This document shows positions 11,167 to 24,053 of a stretch of DNA of 64,000 nt, piece after piece (the first letter of the stretch is position 1; each line of letters starts with the position of its first letter). The notes under the pieces are model-generated. The model worked only from the letters and a program-made list of their open reading frames with translations, was not told where the DNA came from and made no database searches. Source of the stretch: Linanthus parryae (taxonomy: Eukaryota > Streptophyta > Magnoliopsida > Ericales > Polemoniaceae); assembly GCA_023055425.1 (NCBI GenBank), contig JALGPY010000002.1, positions 141,171,927 to 141,235,926 on the forward strand, read 5' to 3'. The translations under genes were made by a program, and so were the position numbers.

Positions 11167-14046
11167 TGTCACATCCCCCTCATGCCGACCCCGATTAGCG
11201 ATTAATCAAACTTGCATTAATGGGAGGAGGGCGCGACATGCCGGTGCGGCCTCGACTCGTCGAGAGGCTAAACGAGTTATTTTTAAAATTCGTGATTTAA
11301 ATTTCTACAAAATTTTGCGAAAGCGTAATTGAAAAATTACTTGGGGTCGTCATGACAAGCAATTTGACTTCTAAAGAAAATAAAGTTGGAACTTGAAAAT
11401 TCAATACCATTTAGTCCTCTCGAATCTTAACATAAAACAGAGCACAAACCGGCAACTGTTCTAGGTATCATACAAGGCTCATACAAGGTCTTATTTAAAT
11501 ACTTACATAAATTTTACAATATTAATACAAATAACCAACATGTACATAATCGCTTGAAGTTATATAACATATTTGCGACATATGAGCACATAAGAATCTT
11601 CAAGCCAACACGTAAAACATATAAAATTAACGCCTTGCTACTCCTTAGTTCATACGTGTCCTTCAAACCTGTAAAAAGGTTAACGGGAAAGGGTGAGCTC
11701 AACTAGCTCAGTGTGTTACATCTACGCCCCTCCGTAGGTGTGGAAAATCAAAAATGGCTAACTTTCTCATGGAGCGTCGTGAACATAAATCATAGTCATA
11801 CATGCATACATATACTTAGTGATAATTGAAATATCATGACATTTATAAAGTGTAACTTTTATCGTAAAGAAAGTGTAACATAAAGCATAAGTTGTATCGT
11901 GTGAAATCATATTGTTCCAAGTAGGAACCTTGCTTTGTCTCGCTTAGAGACCGTATCATACTTGAACAGTTTTCTTAGTTTCTTATCTTATGGCCCGTTT
12001 AGAATTAGTGACTTAACATAACATAACGTAGGGACATGTCCATCGCGACTGCTCGTGAGGCCACGTGTTGCCTGCTTATATTCCATGGGGCATAAATATT
12101 TAACTTGAGTAAAAAGGATACATACATAATACTAGGGACGACATGAACATACATAAGCTTGTAAGAAAATTGAGGTTTGGTACAAACTTTGGAAGGTAGG
12201 GTAACTCAGGTTGCGAGATTAATCTATTTACTTAATATTCCTTAGTCCAAATTCAGTCATCTTTAATCGTACAAGCATCAACTCCACGTCACGTAAATAG
12301 CAAAGAAGGATAAAAATCATATAAGCACTTAGCACGAAATTGTTTCAAACATAGCATATAATCACTTGGCACGAAATACTTCAAAACATATCACATGCTC
12401 AAATCACTTAGCTAAACGACACTAGTCTTATCAATGGAAGATGAACTAACTTCTCACATAATCATATCTAGAACCTCATACTTATTATTAGATGCATATG
12501 ACATGTCTAATGCAAAACATTAATGCAATATGACATATTATGAACTAAAAATGAACTTACATAAACTAGCTTTAATAAACTTGATAAACTTCTAGATTAT
12601 ACGCATAAGCAAAGTGTAACTATCGCTAGTTTGGAAATTCATAGGTGACTCAAACTAATTATTTAAGACCCAAAAATTTTACATAACATAGATAAGTAGT
12701 TTAATGATAACATATAAAAATATAAAAAAATATTAAAACTTTTAAGTATTTTTAACCATTAACTTTCAGATCTGCTTAGGTGTAAAACAGAGGCTGAAAA
12801 GTGGTCTTTGGAATAAATTCATAAAATATTCATAGTAATTTCAAAAAAATTGAAATTTTAACGGGAAGTAAATAACTCCCCTGTGAACTTCATGTCCAAA
12901 TCTTGTAAGTACTGGAGTAGAATAAGTACATGCAATATATGAAAAACCTCACTGGTCTGGGGTTGAGAAGAGTGTTAAAACAGAACTTTTTTTTTGGCCT
13001 ATTTAAAATTAAATAAAATTCCAATGGCTCTTAAATTTGTATTGTAGAAATATCAAATGAAAAATACCCAAACTATAAATTATTCATAATTTTCTGAAAA
13101 GTTTAAGTGTATTTCCCAATTTTGTGAAAATAGGCTCAAAACACGAGTTTTGTTATTTTCCATACTCCCAAAACATGTTGCATGAAGGAATTACTCTACC
13201 AAAATATGAAATTAGACTATAAAAAGATCTAAAGCATATACATACATACCCAACAAACTCATTTTTGTACATGCACGTGTCTAGATCAAGAGGATGATGA
13301 TGAATCAAGAACATGCAACCACATACCCACTATGCTAACATACAAATGTGATGGTCAATGCGAAAATTTGTCACAAAAACGATGATCCAGTAAATGCAAC
13401 AAAATATTTGCCATAGAATCACAAAAAGAAGGAGTGAATGAATAAAATCATGATGTAGATGCATAGATGTAGAACTTACTCTCACTTTCATGGTGTTCTT
13501 GATGTGAGTTAGGGGAAGACATGAATAATGGCTCCTAGGGGCTTCAAATTTGAAGATGCTCAAAACTTGCTACATCTTTGATATACTAACACACAATATG
13601 GGTTTTCCACACTTAGAACATCAAAATCTTGATTTTTAGACCATGTTTGTGGAGGGTCAAGAACAAAACCGGGAATGAAGCCAAGAGAAGTGAAATGAGA
13701 GCTTTGTGGCATTCTTGAGTGAGAAAAATATGGAGAAAAATATGGAGAAAAGTGATGACAATGATGCAACTTGTGGTTATATTGTCCCAAAATAATTCGG
13801 TGTGGTGGTCACACCAAAATAAGTGAAAACTAGTAAGTTTCAAATCATATTGTGCACACTAGCAATTTCATATTGAAGCAAGTACATGGTGTATGCAAAA
13901 CATTCAATTAAATCTAGAATGCTATTATAAATTTTCTTAACAAAAGTCTAGTATTCTTTACACGATATTTACCTTAACACACATTTAGGTATTCCTAACA
14001 GCACTTAATAAAATAAACATGTAATATAAATATGAGGGTTACTACA
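11167..14046 (-). mobile_element. LTR (b) of the non-autonomous gypsy element
   Basis: On the minus strand it runs TGTAGTAACCC ... GATGTGACA (2880 bp). It is collinear with LTR (c) at 15407-18381 and with the fragment at 1080-1657. Around 13925 it lacks about 107 bp present in (a) and (c); the missing part is bounded by the direct repeat GCTAT. The borders fit plant chromovirus (Tekay/Del-like) LTRs, but no coding region is present to prove it. Confidence 0.9.
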
Positions 14047-15406
14047 TTCTACCCACGTTATAAAGAGTTCGTCCTCGAACTCGCTTCAGGCATTTCAAAC
14101 ATGAATAAAATCATATAAGATTCCAACTAATATGACATCAATGCACAACTTACCCTTATAGGTTATCTTAGCCTTTAACTCGGGACATCAAATAGATCAA
14201 GCCTGTCACGCTTACGAGAGGGAACAATACGCAGTGTCGTCACACTTTGCACCGCTCCCGCAAGCTCGTAATTGTTTCAGAGGTCCTGTCTTTCACGCTT
14301 ACGAGAGGGAACCAATACATCGTGTTGTCACACTTTGTACCGCTCCAGCAAGCTCGTAATTGTGTCAGAATTCCCCGTTCGACCGTACAGCATTGTGGGA
14401 ACAACTTAAACCATCATAATGATATAGTTGCTCGTCCAACTTGCACATGTAGCGGCCTAAAATCTTGACATTTGCACATCGGATGGACTTTTGACATTCT
14501 TGGATTACAATTAATTTACTTAATAACATGCATGCTACATGAAAATAACTTATCATACACTAAAACATACATGACATGCATAACTCCACATAATACATCA
14601 CACATCTTGTATGCTCAATTATTAAAAATTAAAATAAAAACATAATTCAAGCACATACTTGGACATAACATAACATTTCATGAAAAACATAACAAACTTT
14701 TCTTTACAACCTTTTTTGGACATGAAAATCACACTTGTCGCATATACGCACTCTAGTTAGAACATCCAGTAACATAATTCAAAGCATGTTATATTTTTCT
14801 ATTTTTAACATCATATATAATCGAGAAACATAGCATAAATAGTTTCCATGATCTTCACTTAACATGTATATGCGCTTACATATATAGCACCCTACATACA
14901 TGAAAGAGGCATCGCGATATTATACATATTACATAAACTAAACTTACTTATCATACTAACACATATAAGCACCCCACATACTTAGTATCAGCATCTTGTT
15001 ATGTAAACTTTATAAATGTAATTCTACTTGGTTCGGGACCACATAACATGAAAATGCTTCTTCACTTTCCATATCTTACATGTCATAACTCTTACACAAA
15101 ATATCACAAAGTTTACAAGTCATGTATCATTCACATAATATGCTTAGGCAAATAAATAACAGTTCAAAACTATGGTACTATATTTGATTCATAAGCCTTT
15201 ATATATTTGCCTCATATTCTATGCCATATTATCGTAAAACTTAACTTATAACATTACCTTCCATAAGTACTAGCATCACAAATCCATAGCACACAAGTAC
15301 TCAAAACATAGTTACTCTTACATACTTATATACATAAAACACATAAAAGGGTTCCTGCGGTGTATTAATACTAGGTATCTATAACCTAGAGCTCTGATAC
15401 CACAAA
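14047..15406 (-). mobile_element. Internal region 2 of the non-autonomous gypsy element
   Basis: Only 1360 bp lie between LTRs (b) and (c). The PBS core GCTCTGATACCA is at 15391-15402 and a purine-rich minus-strand tract lies next to 14047. The 87-bp direct repeat pair is at 14207 and 14294. There is no coding similarity, so long LTRs with a short empty interior fit a LARD-type non-autonomous element mobilised in trans. Confidence 0.85.
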
Positions 15407-18381
15407 TGTCACATTCCCCTCATGCCGACCCCGATTAGCGATTAATCAAACTTGCATTAACGAGAGGAGGGCGCGACATGCTGGTGCGGCCTCGACTCGT
15501 CGAGAGGCTAAACGAGTTATTTTTAAAAGTCGTGACTTAAATTTCTTCAAAAAATTTGTGGAAGCGTAATTGAAAAATTACTTGGGGTCGTCATGATAAA
15601 CAGTTTGACTTGTAAATAAAAGAAAGTTGGATCTTGAAAATTCAATATCATTTAGTCCTCTCGACTGTAAACATAAACAGAGCATAAACCTGCAATTGTT
15701 CTATGTATCATACAATGCTCATACAAGGTCGTATATACTTACTTACATAACTTTTGTATTCTTAATTCAACTAACCAACATGTACATAATCACTTCAAGT
15801 TATCTAACATATTTTCAACATATGAGCACATAAGCTTATTCAAGCCAACATGTATCACATATAAACTTAACGCCTTGCTACTCCTTAGTTCTTACGTGTC
15901 CTTAAAACCTGTAAAAAGGGTAATGTGTAAGGGTGAGCTCAGCTAGCTTCGTGAGTTACATCTGCGCCCCTCCGTAGGTTTGGAAAAAGAAAAATGACTA
16001 ATTTTCCATGGAGCGTCGTGAACATAAATCATAGTCATACATACATACATACATACATACATACATACAACATACATATACTTGTGATACTTGAAAGATC
16101 ATGACATTCATAAAGTGTAACTTGTATCGTAAAGAAAGCGTAACGTAAAGCATAACTTGTATCGTGTGAAATCATATTGTTCCAAGTAGGAACCTTGCTT
16201 TGTCTCGCGTAGAGACCTTATGACACTTGAACATGTTTTCTTAGTTTCTTATCTTATGGCCCGTGTAACCTTCGTGACTAAACATAACATAACGTAGGGA
16301 CATGTCCATCGCGACGGCTCGTGAGGCGACGCGTTGCCTGCTTATCTTCCATGGGGCATAAATATTTAACTTGAGTAAAAAGCGTACATACATAGTACTA
16401 GGGACGACATGAACATACATAAGCTTGTAAGAAACTTGAGGTTCGGTACAAACTTCGGGAGGTAGGGTAACTCACATTGCGAGCTTAATCCATTTACTTA
16501 ATATTCCTTAGTCCAAATTCAATCATCTTTAATCGTACGAGCATTAACTACACGTCACGTAAATAGCAAATAAGGCTATAAATCATACATATAAGCACTT
16601 AGCACGAAATCATTTCAAACATAGCATATAATCACTCGGCACGATGCTCAAATCACTTAGCTAAACGACACTAGTCTCATCAATGCAAGATGAACTAACT
16701 TCTCACATATTCATATCTATAACCTTATACTTATTATTAGATGCATATGACATGTCTAATGAAACATATGAATGCAATATGACATATTTTGGACTAAAAA
16801 GGAGCTTAGATAAACTAGCTTTAATAAACTTGATAAACTTCTAGAGTATGCTCATAAGCAAAGTGTAACTATCGCTAGTTTGAAAATTTATAGGTGACTC
16901 AGACTAATTATTTAGGACCCAAAATTTTGACATAACATATATAAAGAGTTTAATGATAAGATATAAAAATATAAAAAAATATGAAAAGTTTTAAGTATTT
17001 TTAAACATTAACTTTCATATTTGTTTAGGTGAAAAACAGAGCAGAAAAGCAGTCTTGCAAATAAATTCATAAAATATTCATAGTAATTCCAAAAATTATG
17101 AAATTTAACTGGAAGTAAATAACACCCTTGTGAACAACATGTACAAATTTTATAACCATTGGAGTAGAATATGTATATACAATGTATGAAAAACCTCACT
17201 AGTCTGGGGTTGAGCAGAGTGTTAAAACAGAACTGAAGTTCTCAAAATTAAATACAAGTCTAATGGATTTTAAATGTTTACTCTAGAAATATCAAATGAA
17301 AATACACAAACAATAAAAATTTCATAATTTTCAGAAAAGTGTAAGTATTTTTCCAAATTTTGTGAAAATAGGCTCAAAACATGAGTTTTGTAATTTTTCA
17401 GACTCCCAAAACTTGTTGCATGAAGGAATCACTCTAACAAAATATGAAATTATACTATAAAAAGATCTAAACCATATATATACATACCCAACAAACTCAT
17501 TTTTGTACATGCATGTGTCTAGATCAAGAGGATGATGATGAATCATTAACATGAAACCACATACCCACTATGCTATCATACAAATGTGGTGGTCAATGCT
17601 AAAAAATTTCATAAAAATGATGATCCACTAACATGCAACTAAAGATTTGCCATGGAATCACAAGAAGGAGAAGTGAATGAACAAAATTATCATGTAGAAG
17701 CATAGATGTAGAACTTACTCTCACTTTCATGGTGTTCTTGATGTGAGTTTGGGGAAGACATGAATAATGGCTTCTAGGGGCTTCAAACTTGAAGAAGATG
17801 CTCAAAACTTGCTACCTCTTTGATAAACTAATACCCTATATGAGTTTTCCACACTATGAACATCAAAATCTTGATTTTTAGACCATGTTTGTGGAGGGTC
17901 AAGAACAAAACCGGGAATGAAACTAAGAGAAGAAAAGGAGAGCTTTGTGGCATTCTTGAGTAGGAAAAATACGGATAAAAATGATGACAATGATGCAACT
18001 TGTGCTTATATAGTCCCAAAATAATTGAGTGTGGTGATCAAAACAAAGTAAGTGAAAACCAGTATGTTTCAAATCATATCATGCACACTAGAAATTTCAT
18101 ATAGATGCAAGTACATGGTGTATGAAAAACATTCAATTAAATGTAGAATGCTATATTTTATTTCACATACAAATATTGCACAAAAGACTTTAAACTTATT
18201 TAAAAAGACATTATATTTTTCAAATGGAACAAACATACAATTTGACTTCTACTTTAGCTATTATAACTTTTCTTAACAAAAGTCTAGCATTCTTTACACG
18301 ATATTTACCGTAACACACATTTAGGTATTACTAAATCTCTTAATAAAATAAATATGTAACATAAATATGAGGGTTACTACA
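15407..18381 (-). mobile_element. LTR (c) of the non-autonomous gypsy element
   Basis: The 2975-bp counterpart of LTR (b), with the same TG..CA ends. It ends at 18381 where SIRE-like copia sequence resumes, so this is the right border of the tandem element. It contains a CATA microsatellite at about 16039-16077 that LTR (b) lacks at that length. Confidence 0.9.
16036..16078. repeat. (CATA)n microsatellite
   Basis: About ten tandem CATA units inside LTR (c). The matching site in LTR (b), near 11797-11812, has only a few units, so the expansion is later than the LTR duplication. Confidence 0.9.
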
Positions 18382-18702
18382 GGTAGTGATAGTTTCTTTT
18401 CTGTCAGTTGGAATCTTAAGGTGTTGAAAGAATGAGGTGTGCAGATTGGTTTATGGCAAGGGATGCTTTCTATGATTGGTTTTGAAATAAAGAATATGTT
18501 CCCTCACAATTTTTAGAAGATCAATCTTATAACCATGCATAACCAAATACATTCAGTACATCACCCTTTCATTTATCAGCTCATTTGAGTTCTCCCTTGG
18601 TACCACACATGTCATCAGGATTGTAAACAAGACTCTGGCTTCAACAGTTAGCACATAGTGTGTTAACTGCTTGGATGTGGTGGATGTGTTGGGTAGAAAG
18701 AA

Positions 18703-19479
18703 TTATTCTTTGGCTAGTTTCAGAGCTTCACTCTTATAAGGGTGATTACTAGTTTCATACCTCTTTGGACAACCTAGAACATTGGCAAACTCAAAGTGGT
18801 CTAATTCCATATCAATGCCAGCAATTTTGGTTTGAATCACAAGATTCACAGAAGACTTGAGTTTTTTCATGTTTAGGTAAAAGAATCAGGTGAGTCTGGA
18901 GTAGGCTATCTCTGGAGGGTTTAGAACAAACCAAATAAAGCTTTTCTTCAACATCTTAATGCACTTCAGATTCATACCATTCAACATAGAAACACTGACC
19001 ATACTACAGAATGCAACTGACCTAGAAGCAAATCCTTCTAGCCATTGACCTCTAGAAAACATGAGTAATGAATCATTTGTTATCAAGGGCTGATTTCTTA
19101 CCAGTGGATTTCTTATTTTCTGAATCTGTAGTGCCTTCTCAATGTTCTCATCTGCCTCATTCTTTGTTATTTTTCCTTTTCCCTTGTCTGCTTTGTCAGC
19201 CTTCTTCTTCACCATTTTAGGGCTACCAATCTGAATCCCTTTCCGCTTTTCTGGATCAGACTCCACTGCCTTCTTCTTCTTGCTAGAAACGGGTGTCTGA
19301 TCTTTCTTTGTCTTCTTATTGGGAGGAGGAGGGGACATGTCTTCTGCGGTAGGAGTTTTTGAACTTGAATTACCACTGATGGTCTGAACCTCTTCCTCAG
19401 TAGCCTTTCTTTTCTTCTCTTTATAATCCTTTGAACCACCATCCATCTTTATTCGTTCAGAGGCTCTTCTAGTGCTCAT
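18703..19479 (-). pseudogene. Extra ORF downstream of copia pol, broken
   Basis: It opens with a 197-codon frame (19479-18886) starting MSTRRASERIK, very rich in Lys, Ser and Thr with several NLS-like clusters (for example KKRK, NKKTKK, SSKKKK). After the stop at 18886-18888 the same frame stays open to a stop at 18703-18705; that second part ('FFYLNM', then 'GIDMELDHFEFANVLG') resembles the putative plant transposon protein domain found in ORFs of some plant retroelements. The call rests on motif memory only. Its position beyond RNase H is where SIRE-type elements carry an additional, sometimes env-like, gene. No transmembrane segment is visible. Confidence 0.55.
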
Positions 19480-19879
19480 TAAGGTTTGGGAAGTAGAGTA
19501 GAAGAAGATAAATAGTAAAGAGTTTAAGTTTGAAAAGAAAATAGTATATTTTCCTAATCTTTGAAGATTTGCTGAATCAAAAGATTAAAAATTGTGTGTG
19601 TCGTTAAGAGTAAATAATATAATACTATTTTGGCTGAAAAGGGGTATTTGAAAATTGATGGGCAATATGGAGCAATTATCTACAAAGATAACACCCAACA
19701 TTGACGGCATATAGTCTTATTTTCAAGGCTTTGGAAAGTATTTTAAGGCCTTGAAAAGATATATTGTTAAAGCACATACAATCAAGGCTTTGAAAATCAG
19801 TTCAAATCTTTGAAACACATAATACTTACCTTGTACTTACATGATTATCCCCCTAAACCAATGCTTCTTTATAACATGC

Positions 19880-22000
19880 CCAACTATAATCTCAAGGCTG
19901 AGAATCTTTCATTTGGCAATGGTTTAGTGAAGATATCTGCAAATTGCATATTAGTAGAAACAAATTGAAGAACAATATCACCTTTTTCAGCATGATCTGT
20001 GATGAAGTGATGTCTGACATCAATATGCTTTGTTTTTTAATACGGAACGGGATTCTTTGTGATTGATTTTGCACTTGTTTTGTCACACTTGATAGGTATA
20101 GCTCTAAAATCAAATCCAAGGTCTCTTATTTGTTGTTCTATACATAATACTTGTGAACAGCAAGCTCCAGCTGCTATGTATTAAGCTTCTGCTGTTGATA
20201 GTGCAACTGAGTTTTGATTCTTTAAATGCCAGTTGATTAAAGGTGATCTATGGAATTTGCAGCATCCTGATGTACTCTTTCTATCAACTTTATATACTGC
20301 AAAGTCAGCATCTGAATAGCCACATAAAGAGAAATTATATTGTTTAGGATACCAAAGCCCTAAGTCTTTGGTACCATTGAGATATGTAAAAATTCTTTTA
20401 ACTGCAGTCAAGTGTGATTCTTTAGGATCAGCTTGAAATCTAGCACACATACAAACACTGAACATGATATCTGGTCTGCTAGCTGTGAGGTATAGTAATG
20501 ATCCAATCATACCTCTATACTCTTTCACATTCACACTCTTACCAGATTCATCTTTTTCTAAAGACAATGTAGAACTCATGGGGGTCTTGATTTCTTTGGA
20601 TTGAGACATATTATATTTTTCAAGTCTCTTGTATACTTGTTTTGATGTAGGAATATGCCTTTCTTCATCTGATGAATTTGAAGTCCAAGAAAGAATTTCA
20701 ACTCTCCCATCAAGCTCATTTCAAATTCCCTGCTCATAAGACTTGAGAATTTCTTGCACATAAGATCATTAGTAGCTCCAAACAGAATATGATCAACTTA
20801 TATTTGAACTACAAGAATGTATTTCTCATGAGTATTTAACAAGAGGTTCTTGTCTACTAATCCTATTTTGAAATAATTTTCAAGTAAAAACTTTGACTAT
20901 CTTTCATACCTAGCCCTTGGAGCTCGTTCCAAACCATAAAGAGCCATGTCAAGTTTATAAACATGGTCTGGAAAATTTTCAGTTTCAAAACCTGGAGGTT
21001 GATCAACATAAACTTCTTCTTGAAAATATCCATTTAAGAATGCACACTTCACATCCATTTGAAAAAGTTTCATGTTCTTGTGAGATGAAAATGCAAGTAG
21101 AATTCTACTTTCTTCTAACCTGGCAACATGATAAAAAGTTCCTTCATAGTCAATACCTTCTTCTTGATTGTAGCCTTGACCTACCAATCTAGCTTTGTTT
21201 CTGATTACCTGTCCAATCTCATCTAACTTGTAGCTGAATACCCATCTGGTGCCAATAACAGACTGATTTCTTGGTGGAGGAACTAGATTCTAAACCTTAT
21301 TCCTTTCAAACTCATTGATTTCACTTTGTATAGCTATGATCCACTCTGCTTCTTGTAATGATTCCTTCACAGTTTTAGGTTGTACAAGAGAAATCAAAGC
21401 GTTAAAAGCGAAAAGTTTCTTCAACTACAATCTGGTTTGTGTACCAGTTGTTGGATCAGAAATAATGTAATCAGCAAGAGAGATATTTAAATATATTCCT
21501 TGGTGTCCAAGTTTCAGGTTCTCCAATTTGCATTTTTTCGATTTTCAAGTGGAAAAATGTTGAAGACCCTGAATATGGGGATAGTTTCAAGTCTTTGAGA
21601 ACTTGAAGTAGTAGCTTGATTTGCTGTCTTCTCTGGAGATTTTGTTTCAAAGCTTTGAACCTCATTTTCAAGGCCTTGAAAATGCCTTTTTTGCTATGCA
21701 AATTTTCTTTTGAACCTTTTGAAGAATCTTCTAAATGATCTAAATCATGCTTGTTCAGATTAAGATCTTCAAAACCATCACTCAAAGAACCATCAAAGCT
21801 TTCATCAAATATGACATGAATGCTTTCTTTAACAAGCTTGATTCTCTTATTATAAACTCTATAATATTTTCTTGTCTGATAATTACCAAGAAAGATACCT
21901 ACATCACTTCTTGCATCAAATTTACCAAGATTGTACTTACTGTTATTGTGAACATTGCAGGTACAACCAAAATGCTTGAAGTAAGAGATGTTTGGTTTTC
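19880..22000 (-). pseudogene. Decayed copia reverse transcriptase-RNase H
   Basis: RT fragments lie at 21187-20897 (motifs 'QMDVKCAFLNG' and 'VYKLDMALYGL') and 20761-20576 ('MGELKFFLGLQI'). RNase H lies at 20609-20181 ('GSLLYLTASRPDI', 'YSDADFA', 'STSGCC', 'ALSTAEA') and its tail at about 20119-19892 (a 'HFI'-like and 'THLKP'-like end in shifted frames). Substrate in life would be the element's RNA and RNA:DNA hybrid. Stops and frameshifts separate the pieces. A stretch near 21670 encodes repeats of Phe-Lys-Ala-Leu because the TTCAAGGCCTTGAA motif recurs there. Confidence 0.85.
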
Positions 22001-23100
22001 TTCATTTGAACAGCTCATAAGGAGTCTTCTTTAGTATAGGTATGATCAAGCACCTGTTAAGAATATAGTTTGCAATATTCTCAACTTCTGTCCTATAGTG
22101 TTTTGGCAGTTTGTTTTCCAGAAGCATTGTTCTTGACATGTCTTCAAGAGTCTTGTTTCTTCTTTCAACAACTCCATTCTGTTGAGGAGTTATAGGAGCA
22201 GAAAAAATGTGAGAGATGCCATGCTTAGAAAAGAATAATTCAAACTCAAGTTGATCAAACTCTCTACCATGGTCACTTCTGATTGAAGCAATAGGTAGGT
22301 TTTTCAAGATTGATGTTCTCTACAAAGCTTTGAAAAATCAGTGAGAACTTCAGATTTTTCTCTAAGAAACATAACCAAATGTATCTAGAAAAATCATCTA
22401 CAATAACAAGCATATACTTCTTACCCTTTGGATTTGGAGTGCTCATAGGACCACATAGATCCATATGCAATAATTCAATGGTCCTAGTAGTACTTACAAA
22501 GTTCTTTGGCTTGAATGAGCTTCTAGTTTGCTTGTCTTGCGCACATGCATTGCAGACTTTTTCATCTTTGAACTTGATAGAGGGTAGAACTCTTACTAAG
22601 TTCTTGGAAACTAGCTTGTTTAAGGTATGTAGGATAATGTTTCCTAACTATCTGTGCCAAAGCTTTGAATCTTCTTTCAAGGCCTTGAGACACTTCAAAG
22701 TTTTCTCCTACAACTTTGTTAGTTTGAAAAGTATAGACATTGTTTGACCTAGAGGCTGTGAGGATGCAATTTCCTGATTTCTTATTTTTCACCACACAGT
22801 TCCCTTTGTCAAAAATATCCTTATTACCATTATTACAAATATGAGATACACTAAGCAAGTTAAATTTTAAACCATCAACTAAATACACATCAAAAATAGA
22901 ACTTTCAGAATCTGTACCAACTTTACCAATTCCTAGAATGCTGCATTTATCATTGTCACCATGAGAGATTGAACCTTCAGATTGTTCTTTCAACGCTGAG
23001 AATAAAGATCTCTTTCCACTCATACGTCTTGAGAAACCACTGTCCATAAACCATTTCTGTTCTTTGGTCTTGGTGACAACCTGCAAAAAACATTCACTGC
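22000..23100 (-). pseudogene. Decayed copia protease-integrase
   Basis: The protease active-site region is at about 23040 ('WFMDSGFSRRM'; the usual copia form is DSGC/A with H for the later R). The frame 23086-22562 continues into the integrase N-terminal region. The integrase core lies in two frames: 22470-22273 ('HMDLCGPM', 'VDDFSRYIW') and 22307-22002 ('RSDHGREF', 'PQQNGVVERRNKTL'), giving the D, D and E of the DDE triad. The split shows at least one frameshift. The protein is not functional as it stands. Confidence 0.88.
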
Positions 23101-23659
23101 CTTACCCAGCTGTTAGACCAAGAGTGGAATTTGAATTCATATTCAGGGTCAACCATGTTCGGTGGTCTAACCCCTTTAGGAACCCAAATCTGTCTAACTT
23201 GTCCTTTGAGTTGAAGTGGAAAAGTATTCCTCATTATGTGAGGATCTCTTCTTCTGAAAGGACAAGTCATTTTAACATGACCAATTTCATTTCAGTAATG
23301 GAACTTAGGAGATTTTCTTCTTCCAGCTTTCACAAATCTGGTATTGTTCTTTTTGGGAAAATTTGGATTGTATCCAATACCAGTTTTGTGAACAAACTTT
23401 AAGATACCTCCAAGAATCAAGTTCAAGTTATGTTCTGATCCTGCAAGTTTTGTTATGGTTGATTCAGATTCTTGAAGTTTCTTAGTTAGAGTAGTCTTTT
23501 ATTTATCCAATTCATCAACTTGATGGCTTAGATTATTAATACTGTTACTCAGAAGAGAGTTTTCAGTGACTACTTCCTTGAATTGTGTTTTCAAGGATTT
23601 GAAACTGGTATTCAAGGCCTTGAAATTAAACAATTTACCATTACCTCATTGTTCTTTTC

Positions 23660-24053
23660 ATAAATTTCATCATGCTAGGCCATAAAGCATAGGTTGGCAT
23701 GTTCTTCTTCAGATTCAGATTCACTTGAAGTTTCTGAATCACTCCATGAGGCTATCATATCTTTCATTCTTCTATCATGGTCTTTCTTCTGAAAATTTTT
23801 GCACTTTTTGTGTGGACAATCTCTAATCAAGTGTCCTGCATCACCACACTCAAAGCAATTAATTACTTTAGGATTATTACCATGTGAAGAAGATTTACCT
23901 TTATAGTCTTTGCTACTGGAGGATCTGTGTCTGTCTCTGCTGAAGTCCTTGTTTCCAGAGTTATTCTTCATTTTGAGGATTCTGGTCAAGGCTTTGGAAA
24001 TCAAAGCAATAGGATCTTCATCATCATCTTCTTCAGTTTCAAGGCTTTGAGAT
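23660..24053 (-). pseudogene. Copia gag, C-terminal part with zinc knuckle
   Basis: The frame contains a CX2CX4HX4C knuckle ('CFECGDAGHLIRDC') followed by 'PHKKC', and an acidic Ser/Glu-rich tail ending 'EEEHANLCFMA'. The knuckle binds element RNA in this family. Upstream coding is cut at 24053 by the solo LTR; the first residues of the open frame beyond 24053 come from that LTR, not gag. The N-terminal gag resumes beyond 26225. Confidence 0.88.
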
